64,000 bases of DNA from Dactylonectria macrodidyma (GCA_020744425.1 JAGMUV010000009.1:744001-808000); one strand, 5' to 3'. Positions 1 through 10,860 are shown, counted from the first letter of the stretch. Numbers and translations: made by a program. The notes: generated by a model from the sequence alone, not told the origin.

Positions 1-402
1 CGGCCGCGGCTGTCCCGACGGATAATGCAGCTCTTATCCCTTTCGCTGAGCAGCTGAACGACTTCGGTATGGCCGGCGCCTGCCGCGAGCATCAGGGCCG
101 TCTGATGAAGCTCGTTGAGGGCGGGGCAGGGATCCTCGTGGCCGAGCTCGAGGAGGACGGCGCAGATATCGCGGTGGCCTAAAGACGCGGCCAGGTGCAT
201 ATTCGAGTTGGATAGGCCCGAGGGGGACGCATCGGGGTTATGGAGGAGCGAAGGATGTGACTTGAGGATGCGACGGAGGAGGGCGGCATCGTCGGCGTTG
301 ATGGCTCGGCGGATACGGATCGACGGCTCAATCCTAGTGGGGCAGATCAGTTTATCGGTTTGCGAAGGACAGCAACAAGCCAGCTGCGGGCACTACTCAC
401 AT
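1..402 (-). CDS. Ankyrin-repeat protein, N-terminal part, runs off left edge
   Basis: The minus strand encodes at least two ankyrin-type units (motifs NMHLAASLGHRDICAVLLELG and HQTALMLAAGAGHTEVVQLL) before the gene leaves the window at position 1. The first coding exon begins IEPSIRIRRAINADDAALLRRIL. An intron at 334-400 (GTGAGT...CTAG, 67 bp, with an AACTGATC branch-like site) lies exactly inside the initiator codon: exon 1 ends CCACCAT and exon 2 starts with G, so splicing makes CACC-ATG followed by ATT GAG. The same frame stays open upstream to an earlier ATG at 618, so a 72-residue longer N terminus is possible. I prefer the split ATG because its context is good and the upstream peptide looks like translated leader. 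Such proteins are protein-protein adaptors; partner and compartment are unknown. Confidence 0.75.
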
Positions 403-1077
403 GGTGGACCATATGTCATGGCGGTCGACGACGCAGCGCAGATAGCATGACGCGAATGCTGCGCCTGCGAGAGTGTGAAAGAGTGAGATGTGCAGAAAGA
501 GGAGTACGTGAGGAGAAAGTAAACACGAAAGGTTGGCTGGCAGCTGGCAATGACGCTGGGGAAGCTTCAGCTGCCAGCTCGGCTGCTTACCGTCGTCAAC
601 TGTGAAACACAGCCCCACGACGCCTCTGTTCGCGGGGTTTTAGCGGCCCACTCTCTGCCATTAGCGGACGCGGACGCTATCAATGCGACGTAGTTAGTGG
701 CGTGCCAACCATGTCTGCGAGGTAACAGCGCGGGGCATGCCGAGAGGCATTGGGAGTGAATTACCCTAGAGCTGCACCTTACGTCAACTGGATTGTAGAC
801 CTCGACATTTCAAGAGCTAGATTGTTCCATGATATGACGGATCAGGTAAATTCAGTCGCTTATTCTGTTTTTGTTGCACATGAAGTCTATCTAAAAATAC
901 GCCAGGTAAAACTAGCAGTCTAGGAATGCGCTTGGTAACTTGATGATGTTGGATTTCAAATGTCTCATCTAGAGGGGTGAAGATTTTGTCGACCCCACCC
1001 ACACAAATCTACCTACATAATCCGAAATAACGAGCTCGACTTTCAACAATCGGGCCATAAGCCCGGGCGAAAAGCAC
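403..1077. other. Intergenic, between ankyrin gene and tRNA
   Basis: I see no supported gene. The left part is the probable promoter and 5' leader of the minus-strand ankyrin gene; one open frame up to 618 on the minus strand is in phase with that gene and may be leader. Confidence 0.6.
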
Positions 1078-1162
1078 GCCCGGTTAGCTCAATCGGTAGA
1101 GCGTGAGACTCTTACCAGAGTACACAATCTCAAGGTTGCGGGTTCGACCCCCGCATCGGGCT
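1078..1162 (+). tRNA. tRNA-Lys (anticodon CUU) with 12-nt intron
   Basis: The acceptor stem GCCCGGT pairs with ATCGGGC. The D arm is GCTC...GAGC, the anticodon stem is TGAGA/TCTCA, and the T arm is GCGGG-TTCGACC-CCCGC. The anticodon CTT is at 1111-1113. The anticodon loop is 19 nt instead of 7, which is explained by a 12-nt intron at about 1115-1126 placed one base 3' of the anticodon, the standard position for nuclear tRNA introns. Internal A-box and B-box (GGTTCGACCCC) promoter elements are present in the D and T arms. The discriminator base is T. Confidence 0.95.
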
Positions 1163-1201
1163 GTTCCTATAAAACACAAGATCATGATTGAGAAGTGCTT
1201 C

Positions 1202-1208
1202 TTTTTTT
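1202..1208 (+). terminator. RNA polymerase III T-run after tRNA-Lys
   Basis: Seven consecutive T residues 40 nt downstream of the tRNA are the first run of four or more Ts and so the likely Pol III stop. Confidence 0.6.
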
Positions 1209-1560
1209 GCAATTTCTTGCAATTTTGGATGCTTGTCAGTGGGTTCCTTCTCCATGGGTACATAGACCTAACTAGCATTTGACTTCATTATTAGATTCTG
1301 TTAGTTTTTTGTTTTTCCTTTCGCTATTGGCTAAATATTTGCCTACTGTTCACAATCGCAATGCTGGATTCGACAAAATTCTCAAGCGTTCATGTCAGAA
1401 CTAACACCACTCACGCTCCTCTCTTTCTCTTCCTTTCTAATAGTGACATCGCATTGTTTTACTTATTAGCTTATAACGAGGTGTTTATACTGCTATAGAT
1501 GAAAGCGTGCCCGATGACTGACAAGCTCTTTGAACTTGTAATGCTAGCTCCTAAACCCGT

Positions 1561-2618
1561 CTAAAAGATGGCCACTCCATTCGGAGGACTGGCTACACCT
1601 CCGGGAACCTATTTCTGTTAGTTAGCTACCAGACGGTCATGTTAACACGCGCTGTCACTCACCTTGAGGGGCACGCTGGAGAAGAAGAATGACCAGCGTC
1701 TCCGCTTCTTGCACTCCTCGCTCAGCTGCTCCAAGTCAAAGAGCTCACCGATGGGCATTCCCCATCCCGCCAACAGCCACTCATGCAGCCAGAAATCCGG
1801 ATTTTGGCAGGGCCACGCCTCCATGCTAGGATGATCTCCCGCGACGGCCGAAAACGATTCGTCCCACAGCCACCGTAGTGTCTCTTCGGAGGACTCGATG
1901 CCGATCGCTGGTGGCGAGGCCTTGTCCGCCAGAGCTTGGCACTCGTTGTCGGAGAGCTGGTTGTAGCCGCGGACCCAGCCTGAGCGGATGAAGAGGATAT
2001 CTCCTTCTTGGAAGGTTGTGCCTTGACTGGCTGCCACCTCTTTGAGAGTTGAGACATTGATTGGCGTTGTCTCGAAAAGAGCTGGTGTCAAGCCTTTCGC
2101 TTCTGCCCAAGAAGCATAGTCAAGTAGTACTCCGCGACCGACAATGCCTCCCCTCTCGACCCATGCTGTATTTAGTTAGCCGTGTGTCACAACCAAAAGC
2201 TGAAGATAATTCGCAGACCTTGTGTACCAATCGCGCTGGTTGTCAAGAGATCATCTAGCGTCTTGCCATTGAACCAAAGCTTCTCTTTCTGATAGGCGTA
2301 GTGTCGGAACCCATCCCATTGCGAGCTGCTCTGCGTGTTGAACGCCAGCGAGTCGTCGTTGACCGACCGCGGGGTCTTGGTCTTGATGGTGTGTGTAAAG
2401 GGTGCTCTGCCGAAGCACGGATTTGCCATGCGATCAAGAGGCCAATCTGTCGACACTCGCACTCCATCGCGGATCTCCGAGGCCGCTTTTGCGATGACCT
2501 CTGGGGTCAATAGATTGAGCATGCCACATTCGTCATCATCGCCGAAAAGACCCCAGGCATTTCCGTGCGGCCCGTCCTTGCGGAGCGGGAGGGAATCGAA
2601 AGAGGGCTTGGAAGGCAT
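1561..2618 (-). CDS. Putative cyclase (kynurenine formamidase-like, PF04199 family)
   Basis: Three exons (2618-2219, 2165-1663, 1608-1561) join in frame to give 316 residues; introns are 53 and 54 bp. The protein begins MPSKPSFDSLPLRKDGP, matching the usual N terminus of fungal cyclase-family proteins. It carries NAWGLFGDDDECGMLN, STDWPLDRM, the metal-site-like motif QWDGFRHYAYQ (residues about 120-130), then GRGVLLDYASWAE and DILFIRSGW. The family hydrolyses amide or lactone bonds in various metabolites; the substrate cannot be named here. An upstream in-frame ATG at 2699 would add 27 residues, but the conserved start supports 2618. There is no signal peptide, so it is probably cytosolic. 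No co-transcribed partner is evident. Confidence 0.85.
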
Positions 2619-4202
2619 GATCAATGTTGGAATTACTTGGTGTTGTAAGGGAGTCCGACGATCGTTGAGATCTAGGAGGGGCGAGACCAAAGTTGGCAAA
2701 TGAGGGGAAGACTGCGCCCTACGCCTTAATTAAATAATCCCACCAACAGACGGACATCGGCTTCCGCATCATCGTCCCGGTCATAATCCGGACGTCGATA
2801 AATCAAATCTTTCCCCACAAGAACCTGAGCCATCACTAGGTGCTTGTAGTTAAGAGGAGGGTGGTATTTCCTACGACTTACAAAGCTGAGGAGCGCTCGC
2901 TTAGAGACAACCCGAAGGCCGACATTAACCCCGCTAACATGACGCCGTTGTGCGCGTTTGCTCAATGGACCTTGAATCGGGTGCATTTCACCAATAAATA
3001 TGTGTCATGACATTGATTTGTTCCGTTATTTGGTCGCGATGATGGCTCAGGATGTTGCTGGAAAGGGAGGATGTTGCCAGCAAGCCGCTGCCATAGTCAC
3101 AACGATTGTAGCCGCGCATAGGAATCACGGCCGCCATTAGAGTCATCACTGAAATTGCAATCACACCTGTAGCAATCGCAGTCGCTATCAGAACTGCAGG
3201 CGAAGACACTGTGGTTACAGCCGCAGCAATCGCGGCTGCTAGCGAGCTGCTGCTACACACAGAGGAGTCACACATAACAACCTCAGTTAATATGGGCTGC
3301 TACTATGGACAGGGCGATTGCATCTGCTAGTTTCCTGTCTGATTGATCCAGAGAATCGCATTGTTGGGTCCGTTGATGCCACCGACCCCATGCCAAACGG
3401 TTCAGCTTGATGGAATGTCACAGTAGTCAAACAGGTTGTGTTAAAATGGGGGAAGAATGACGTGGAAGAAACTCTCGTCTTAATTAGTATTCACGTAGAG
3501 CTAGAAGTGTCAGATTGCATGTCCTAGTCGAATGAGCGGATGCTCCTGTCGCTGAGAGATGAAGTTCATAACCTATCGACCAATAGACCTCAAGCTTACG
3601 ACTGCGAACAGTAATAGGTCCTTTTACATTTATCGATATTTTCATGCTACCTCTGGATTCATGGATGCACCGCAGTTCTTATGTTGTTTGTTTCATAAGA
3701 GTTGGACTTAGACTTAGAGTGGACAAACTTATCTGCCGCCTTATTGTGTACATTGTGGTGGACATAGACCGACGGTTAGCAGATGGCTTGATCAAATCTG
3801 CAACACAATCTGCACCAACTACTGGTCAATGAGATTATATCAAACTTTGATGCAAACCGTTCGCGTGGTTGGCCAACATGGCGATTGTCAGTGACATAAC
3901 GATGGATTTGCTGCCTGAGACCCTTCCCTAGACACCCTTCTATTGGGTTGCAAGCTGTGCTTTGTAAGTTCCGTGGGAGTTTGCTTTTATAAACGTAAAG
4001 TGAATTACCGTAGTGGTGCGTGTATTAATACTTGTGTTATCGTCTTCTTCACGTCCCTGATTTCGTGGAAGACAATTATCACTTCTTTCGTGACTTGGGT
4101 CACATTCATTTGCTCGATTCACTCAAGTGATCTTTTTTAAAGCTCATTGAGGAAACTGTTGAATTCGCTTCAATCAATTTACGGGAAAATTCCTTCGCGG
4201 AT
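2619..4202. other. Intergenic, no supported gene
   Basis: About 1.6 kb between the cyclase and the SNTX-like GTPase. A GCAATCG/GCCGC-rich patch at about 3105-3260 keeps frames open on both strands, giving Ala/Ile-rich or Cys/Asp/Ser-rich peptides; I treat it as compositional. The right end is the promoter of the gene starting at 4203. Confidence 0.5.
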
Positions 4203-6797
4203 ATGAACCCCCACAACCCAGGCCGCCCATCACTTGGGCAAGTTGCTAGCCTTGGTAGCCTTTATGACGCCAAGAGCGATGCCTTCGTTCCGCTGTCGTT
4301 GGTCGACAAAACCTTGCCACAGGGTGCTGTAAAAACGACGCGGGACATGTCCACCAAGTTCAAATACAGCGAAACAGACTCTTTCAAGCACAAGTTCGGT
4401 GCCTTTGGAGTCGATGCGGAACTTGGTGCAAGCTTTCTCGCTGGCCTGGTTGAGGTTACCGGATCTGCCCGTTATCTATCAGAGATTCGAACCTCCGAGC
4501 TTTTGATGCAGTCATCACTGCGCTGCAGTATCACCACTGTCCATGAGAAGTTTGACTTCGCCGTTGGTGATCCTGATCTGGGCCTTGTGGTTGACGTCTC
4601 GCACAGCCGCGTCGCCACACACGTGGTTGCCGGCATCACTTGGGGTGCCAGTTGTGTCATTGCAGCCAAGCGCCCTGTTACTAGTTCTGATGATAGAAAT
4701 CAGATCGCCGACATGATGGCAGTGCAGCTCAACTGCCTCCAGTGTGCTGCCATCGGGGCGCAGGCACCGTCTTACACCGGAGGCGAACCTGTTGATCGTT
4801 CTCTGGAAGTGACCGTCTACAGCGACGTTCCTTCTGATGACGGTTTTGAACCAACGGACCTCAAAAACGCCAAAACTTTCTTGATGAACATGCCAAAGTA
4901 CATCGCATCGACAAATAATGGCAAAGGCATACCCCTCCTTTACACTCTCGTACCACTTTCAACACTCCGTCATGTCCGCGGCCTGAATGTCAACAAGGAC
5001 ATTGTTCCGGAACGGATCAGTTTGGCTTGTCTCATCAAGTCCATCAACCTGTTTGATCAGCTTCAAGCCTTCCAGCGACAAATGTATGACTACCATCGTC
5101 GCATCCGAGCACACCCAGCCGCCATCCCGCCTCAACACTTGCAAAATGTCATAATTGTCTTGGAAACCATGGACGCTTCTGAATGTGAGTTCAAGGCAAA
5201 TTTCGCAGATGCTTTGAAGGACGTTAGGGCGAGGAGAGCAGTCTCCAGTCGTCTGTGGGACTTCTTGGATGAGATGCAAAATCGAATCCTGTCAGCCAAG
5301 TATTCTCAGTCTTTTACATCATTTGGCGGCAAAATGGACCTTGTGGACTTGGCCATAAAGAAGGGAGCCCGCTATGTTGGGAAGAATGGTCCCAATCTCG
5401 ACACCGTACTGCTGGAGAACAATCACGATGATGCGTACATTATGTATCTCACCAATGACTTGCCTGGTGGCCCCGATGCTTGGAGAGAAGCAAAGGCAGA
5501 ACTTTCTGAGCTGCTACACGATGGCCCACAGAACTCAATGGTCATTGTCGTGGATTGTGAAGCTACTCATGAGCTGCCGGGAAAGGTTCGCTTTATCCAG
5601 ATGCGCAAAGGTCAGGTAATCATCGAAGACGTCGTGGAGCACCGCAAGTCGCTGATGTCGAGCTGCATCATGCGATACAATACGGCTGCTCTCGATCGAG
5701 ACATGACATCCAAGCCATTGCAGCGCCGAGCTCTGAATATTCCTTGTCCTTGGGAGCCCTGCGCCGACGGAGCGCCACAAAGCTGGATTTGCAGCGTCTG
5801 TTACTGCATGGTAGAGTACGCTCATGTTGACAAACACCTATACTGCGAATGTGGAGCGTGTCCCTTTGATCAATGGGAGTACCGGTGCAAAGACCCGAAA
5901 CATGGACGTTCCTGGGTGAAGTACGATGGGACTAAGCTATTGCCGCTCCTCAAGAGCCTGGAACCGTGTGAAGAACTGAATATTCTCATTCTTGGAGAGA
6001 CTGGGGTTGGAAAGTCTACGTGGATCAACGCCTTCATCAACTTTTTGACCTACGGTTCGCTCCAAGAGGCTCTCAGCGTTGACACGGTGAAATGGAAAAC
6101 CCTTTGCAGCTTCCAGACGCAGGTGGTAGAGCAGGGCAGATTTATCCAGAAACAGGTGACCATTGGGACCAGTACGAGCGAGAACGAAGACCCAAGCGGA
6201 CAACTAGCGACACGGGAAACCATGGTGGACGAAGTCAGCATTGGAAATGTAAGAGTTCGTCTGATTGACACCACGAGCCTCGGGGATACCAGGGGAGTTG
6301 ATCAGGACAAAAAGAACATCGCCGAAGTCCTCAGCGTCCTACAGAACTACAACTGCCCCCACAATTTCCTTTTCCTTCTCAAGCCGAATGAATCTCATTT
6401 GACAGCTAGCTCCCGATTCTGCATCGAACAACTACTTACTCACTTGAATCGAACTGCCACGGGAAACATTGCGTTTGGTTTCACCAATACTAGAGGATCA
6501 AACTTTAAACCGGGCGACACCTTCGCTCCCCTGGAGAAACTCCTCCGACAGCACGAAGGAGCCAAGGTGGACTTGCATGAGCAAAACGTCTACTGCTTCG
6601 ATTCCGAAAGCTTTCGCTTCTTGGCCGCTCACAAGAAAGGTATCGACATGGGGTTTCCCGAGGTCAATGCCAGAAGCTGGGAACGCTCAGTCGCCGAATG
6701 CAAGCGTCTGGTAAAGCATTTCCAGGAAATCCAGCGGTGTCAGCAGAAGCCATGCGCCGAGGGAATGGTGCGCCCGTCCTTGACGACGCGGAAATGA
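4203..6797 (+). CDS. SNTX-like (MACPF-related) / Cys-rich / P-loop GTPase fusion protein
   Basis: An intronless 864-residue protein. The N-terminal half resembles the stonustoxin-type module known from fish venom proteins and many non-venom eukaryotic proteins: a short start with LGQVASLGSLYDAKSD (about 11-26), the HVVAGITWGA strand (from H140), an alpha-helical stretch (about 270-365) and a thioredoxin-like SNTX segment (about 390-500). Next comes a Cys/His-rich block (residues 515-567, eleven Cys including CSVC and CEC) that may bind zinc. The C-terminal part is an AIG1/septin-type G domain with G1 GETGVGKST (598-606), G3 DTTSLGDTRG (from D689) and G4-like TNTR (761-764). There is no signal peptide, so it is predicted intracellular; membrane perturbation gated by GTP is an inference only. 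A second frame stays open past the stop to about 6871, so the tail may have been shortened. Confidence 0.75.
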   Translation: MNPHNPGRPSLGQVASLGSLYDAKSDAFVPLSLVDKTLPQGAVKTTRDMSTKFKYSETDSFKHKFGAFGVDAELGASFLAGLVEVTGSARYLSEIRTSELLMQSSLRCSITTVHEKFDFAVGDPDLGLVVDVSHSRVATHVVAGITWGASCVIAAKRPVTSSDDRNQIADMMAVQLNCLQCAAIGAQAPSYTGGEPVDRSLEVTVYSDVPSDDGFEPTDLKNAKTFLMNMPKYIASTNNGKGIPLLYTLVPLSTLRHVRGLNVNKDIVPERISLACLIKSINLFDQLQAFQRQMYDYHRRIRAHPAAIPPQHLQNVIIVLETMDASECEFKANFADALKDVRARRAVSSRLWDFLDEMQNRILSAKYSQSFTSFGGKMDLVDLAIKKGARYVGKNGPNLDTVLLENNHDDAYIMYLTNDLPGGPDAWREAKAELSELLHDGPQNSMVIVVDCEATHELPGKVRFIQMRKGQVIIEDVVEHRKSLMSSCIMRYNTAALDRDMTSKPLQRRALNIPCPWEPCADGAPQSWICSVCYCMVEYAHVDKHLYCECGACPFDQWEYRCKDPKHGRSWVKYDGTKLLPLLKSLEPCEELNILILGETGVGKSTWINAFINFLTYGSLQEALSVDTVKWKTLCSFQTQVVEQGRFIQKQVTIGTSTSENEDPSGQLATRETMVDEVSIGNVRVRLIDTTSLGDTRGVDQDKKNIAEVLSVLQNYNCPHNFLFLLKPNESHLTASSRFCIEQLLTHLNRTATGNIAFGFTNTRGSNFKPGDTFAPLEKLLRQHEGAKVDLHEQNVYCFDSESFRFLAAHKKGIDMGFPEVNARSWERSVAECKRLVKHFQEIQRCQQKPCAEGMVRPSLTTRK

Positions 6798-7596
6798 GGC
6801 AACTAATCACCACCATCTACGGCTTACCGCGTTTTGGAAAGAACATTCACCGCTTTGCCATCGAAAACTAGCTTCGAGGAATTGCCATCATGAACGAGAA
6901 GGCTGCTGGGGAGATAAATTGAAAGACGGCGTCCAGCACCCTGGCAGGTGCTCACACAATGACAGACCATCCAAAAGCAAGAAGAACTAAACGGAGCCAT
7001 CTGATGATTCAAGCAACTTTGGAAGCGACTTTGATGCGGAGTCAGGAGATGTCCGTTGTCAAGTTCCCCGCGGATGAGCTCCCTCAGGATCCTAGAAATC
7101 CGCACTTGATCAGAAAGTGTAGGGTGTGGTATCATTTCGATAGTTGTGATGGTTTGACGCGGTATTCCTATCGATATGGAGTGTTATTGACCATGTTTCG
7201 CCGCGACGGAGGTGGAGGGTGGTTACACGAGCTTCCGTAATCCCACATTGACAAAAGACAATATCCCGAATCTCCTGTGCATTAATGAGCTCTTCTGTTA
7301 CTATGATGCCACTTATCACTGTAACATCCAACCTGCGACGCAGCTAAGACATGCGATGGTATTGAGATGATGAATTGATTGTGGTCAGACGCAGGTTGCA
7401 AAGCAGTGACGCTTTCCTAAAGACTTATTGATTGAGTCGCAAGATCATACACCCGCTTACGAAATTTCGGAGATGATGTCTTAGGGACTAATTTAAAACG
7501 AGTTTAAATACGTCTAGATCCGACAGCGTCCCTGACCATTCCTTGCCCATCTGAGTGGTTGGTTAGCAGCTACGTACATTACCAATCAACATCACA
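6798..7596. other. Intergenic
   Basis: I see no confident gene. The first about 70 bp keep an alternative frame open after the GTPase stop. A short acidic/serine-rich frame near 7000-7070 lacks a credible start. The right half is the promoter of the small secreted protein gene. Confidence 0.5.
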
Positions 7597-7984
7597 ATGC
7601 AGAGCCATATCTTCAGTACGACCCAATCACCTCTCTCCAAACCTAATAATCTGACTTATGATAGTTTTCTTCGCCCTGATGGTGGCCACACGTGGCGCTT
7701 ATGCCATGCCCGACTCGAAAAGTGTTGCGCTGGACCCAGCATCCGCTCGACCTTCCAAAGATCCACTACTCAACGAACCTGAAGATCAGGATAACTGCGA
7801 GCCGGCATGCACATTTGGCCACGGATTCTGCCTGAACCGACCCTACAGTTACTGGTGCGATGCCGCTGGCGTCCTTCGTCACAAAGTTGAGCATGGGGCC
7901 TGTACCAGCGGTTGTTGGTGTGGGTGTACAAGTTCGCTATCGATGCGATCTCATTTGGGGCCTGTTGGAAAGCTGGAACTTTGA
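7597..7984 (+). CDS. Small secreted 8-cysteine protein (effector/defensin-like candidate)
   Basis: Two exons (7597-7615 and 7665-7984) with a 49-bp intron (GTACGA...GATAG, branch-like CTGACTTATG) give 112 residues. The intron is required: it joins MQSHIF to IFFALMVATRGAYA, making a clean signal peptide ending in an AYA|MP site near residue 20. The mature protein has an acidic, proline-rich lead and then eight cysteines within about 45 residues: NCE, PAC, GFC, YWC, GAC, SGC, WC and GC. I recognise no named family. The size, export signal and cysteine density fit a fungal effector or antimicrobial-type disulfide-rich protein. It sits divergent from nothing and alone between the GTPase and the RTA1 gene. 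Confidence 0.75.
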
Positions 7985-8244
7985 AGGCAATTAGGCACTT
8001 GATGTGAATGAGCGAAACTGGAAGGGGAAGAATTTTAGAACTCTCGAATACGAAAAGGCTAAGCTAGAACTTTTGGGATTTTCGTGATTAAACAAATTGA
8101 AGGGTATTCGCTCCATCTATGGGTACATGTGTTGTGAAATTCTACCTCAGGCATCCAAGAGTAGATGCGGAACAATATCCTAATTCGCACCTCTAAGCGA
8201 GTATAGCAAATGATGCATACCTAGGTATTATCGCACGAAACTAT

Positions 8245-9250
8245 TTACTTGGTCTCCATTGCCATTTCTTCGTGGGAAGTCGGGCGCGACTTGAGCAACA
8301 AGGCCTTCTCGTTGAAGACAAAGCCGGGGTGTCCGATGCAGAGGCAGAAAACGGCGATGACGATGAGACTAATCACAGTCAGCAAAATGTTCTTGGACAG
8401 CGAATTGGTGTGAACTTACACTCCTTCCAGACCGATAAAGAGACCTTCATCAGTGATGACACTCGAGTTTTGGTATCCCTCGCTTAGCTCATAGCATCGG
8501 TAAGCGCAGCGACCAAGAATCATGAGGACGGCGGCGCTCAAGAAGCCGAAAAAGAGCCGCAGGCGCGTGTTGAGAGAGTTGGTGCTCTTGGAGCGGAAGT
8601 ACCGAATCAAGTAGTCGCCCATGAGAATGCAGAATACGACGAGGACGACGACTTGGAGAGCGAGACCGGCCATGGCAATGTCGACACCCGTCTGGCTGGA
8701 GCCTTGGCTCACAGTGGACAAGGCGCCACCAGCGGCTTGCAAGGTCAGGCAGATGATATCAGCGGGGATGAAGATCCACCAAATGAGCTTCGGTTTGATG
8801 CGGGAAACTTCGGGAGCCAAGTATTGGATTCTGTAATCGTGGTATGTGGTTAGCGTGAGTGTGGAGGAGGGAGGTGTTTTGGTATGCTCACGTCTTAGCC
8901 AGAGTCACGTAGATGGCGGCGGTGTAGTAGACGGGTCCGCTGGTGACGAAGACGATTTGGACCATGAATCCTGGGAACGAGAACGGGTTGTAGTGCAGGA
9001 TGATGCGGCCGATGTATCCAATAATCTCAGAAAGACATCCAAGCATCATAAAGATCATATACCACCACGAGCGCCAGCGGATGCCGAGGAAGATGTGCGT
9101 TCCCATGGCGATGGCGTAGAGGACGATGAAGGTGACGTTGGCAGCCAAGCTGGGCTGATACTTGTACACGCTCCATTGGATATCGCAGAGCTCGAGGGTG
9201 CAGTTGGCATCGGGGCCGAAGACGATGACGTTGAGATCCTGGGACGACAT
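8245..9250 (-). CDS. RTA1-like seven-transmembrane protein
   Basis: Three exons (9250-8892, 8830-8420, 8368-8245) with 61- and 51-bp introns join in frame to 297 residues. Diagnostic stretches of the fungal RTA1/lipid-translocating exporter family are visible: SEIIGYIGRIILHYNP, AAIYVTLAKTIQYLAPE, FIPADIICLTLQAAGG and the C-terminal EGV-LIVIAVFCLCIGHPGFVF. Seven hydrophobic segments are spread along the chain. Members are plasma-membrane proteins linked to lipid translocation and resistance to azoles, 7-aminocholesterol or other toxic compounds. The start chosen (MSSQDLNVIV) precedes a typical extracellular N terminus; an earlier in-frame ATG at 9352 lies in likely leader sequence. It ends about 260 bp from, and converges with, the small secreted protein gene. 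Confidence 0.9.
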
Positions 9251-10860
9251 GATGGCGGCTTTGGGGATGGAGGATAGAAGGTTGAGGATGAGGAGTTCAA
9301 AATTCTGGGTGGGAGATGAATGCAGGAGGTAAGAACTTAAAAGAAGAGTCAACAGGGCGCATGTGAGTTGTCCTCAATATGCTTCCGTGTGTTATCGGAG
9401 CTCAATGCAAGGCAGATCTGGAGATGGGAAGAAGCCTTGCAGCAGCATGGAATGGGGGAAACCCTCCCAGATATTTGTATACAGAATTCGCCAAGGGGAA
9501 ATCACGACTACGTAGTATGGAATCCCCTCCTTCGTCTCACTCGCATTCTCCTAAATTATTAACTTAGACTAAAAAGAAGGATTCCACATCGCATTTCGTC
9601 GCTGATGCGTGTCGGTCCCCTGGGATTGCGACAGGGCTGGTGTGGAGGGTGGAGAGCTTGGACGAATGACAGATTCAGTCGCACTCGCTTGTGTAACCCT
9701 TTGTGGAAATGGATTCGAACATGGAGCCTGTGAAGTGTGAACTGTACGTTTGTTCAGTGGGCCTGGGGGGCTGTGCTTCCAGTGAACTGCAGGCTGTGCC
9801 AGTTGAATCCTACAGGTGATCCCTCCAGTAAATGCTAGGGCTTGTTTTGGAGTAGGGGTGTTGATTGACTGCTACAAGGCTGATTCCCAAAGAGGGATCA
9901 TGGATCGAGGTGGATGTTCGCCGTCGGTGCGCCCTTCCGGGGGGGATTTAGCGGGTGGTACGTGCGGTGCGAGTGCGAGTGAGGCTATTTTAACCAATCA
10001 CAGGCCGCCATTGCAGTGCCGTCTCGCTGGAAATGGGCGGTGGGGATGCGGCACGATGCTTGGCGACACGTTTTCCCACGCTGTTCGAAGGTGTTGAAGG
10101 ATCTAGGGATGCCACTAATAGACACCATCAACAGTCGTATTTGACCTACCCTGCCCTTTCCAAGAGCTGTTTCAAACCGTGCCGCTGTGGAGATCTGGCA
10201 GTCGATGACGACGACACTCCAAGATCTGGTCGATGCAGCTATGTGGCCCACACCACCTATCACAGGAAGCTCTTTGACTTCACGTCTACTTCCCCTCCTC
10301 TGATGATGTGACGACGCCCGTTGCGAAGCAAATGTTGAATCATGAAGATGCCTAGGATCGAGTAGTGCGAATCCTCCTCGCTCATCGGAGAGTTATCCGT
10401 CCGTTCCATCCACCCTGCCAACCCCACCTCTGTTGCGAAAACACCTACCACTCATGTGGTCGTGGGACCAATCAACTAATTCCACACAATCAAGGGCCTT
10501 CTATCGTATTTTTCGTATCTTCAAAATTCCTCTTCCATCAGCACAGGGTGGTATCTCATATTTCCTGGCCGTTGACCACTTGATTGCTTACGGCTTATCA
10601 GCTGATTGCTCCTGGATGGCTAAATCCATACGCAGGTAGGCAGAGGAAAGGCGAATATCACATCATCACCACGAAAAAAAATACGAGCGGCCGCCGTCTC
10701 ACGCATTCGCTATCAAGCAACCAAACGCTGCCATTGGCCATTGACAGCACTGATAGATGAATTGTGACTATTCGATCCGTAATCTTGTAATCTTGTGTGC
10801 ACAGTCAGACTCTACGAGCCATGCATATTTGAACGTTTGATTCCAAATATTCGCCTTCTT
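9251..10860. other. Intergenic, no supported gene
   Basis: About 1.6 kb. The left part is the promoter of the RTA1-like gene. Overlapping open frames on both strands at about 9816-10640 are short, unrelated to any family I know, and lack plausible splicing, so I do not call them. Confidence 0.5.

Noticed and set aside
2988..3275. Minus-strand Ala/Ile-rich open frame starting MCDSSVCSSSS, and mirrored plus-strand open frame
   Set aside because: All frames are open because of a GC-rich repeated word (GCAATCG, GCCGC). There is no signal peptide followed by a stable domain, and no splice or promoter support.
6959..7240. Plus-strand 93-codon frame after the GTPase
   Set aside because: Basic, low-information sequence without homology I recognise; it starts inside the 3' flank and has no typical fungal start context.
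9816..10639. Several overlapping short frames on both strands
   Set aside because: None has domain features, and they overlap each other on opposite strands, as expected by chance in moderately GC-rich DNA.
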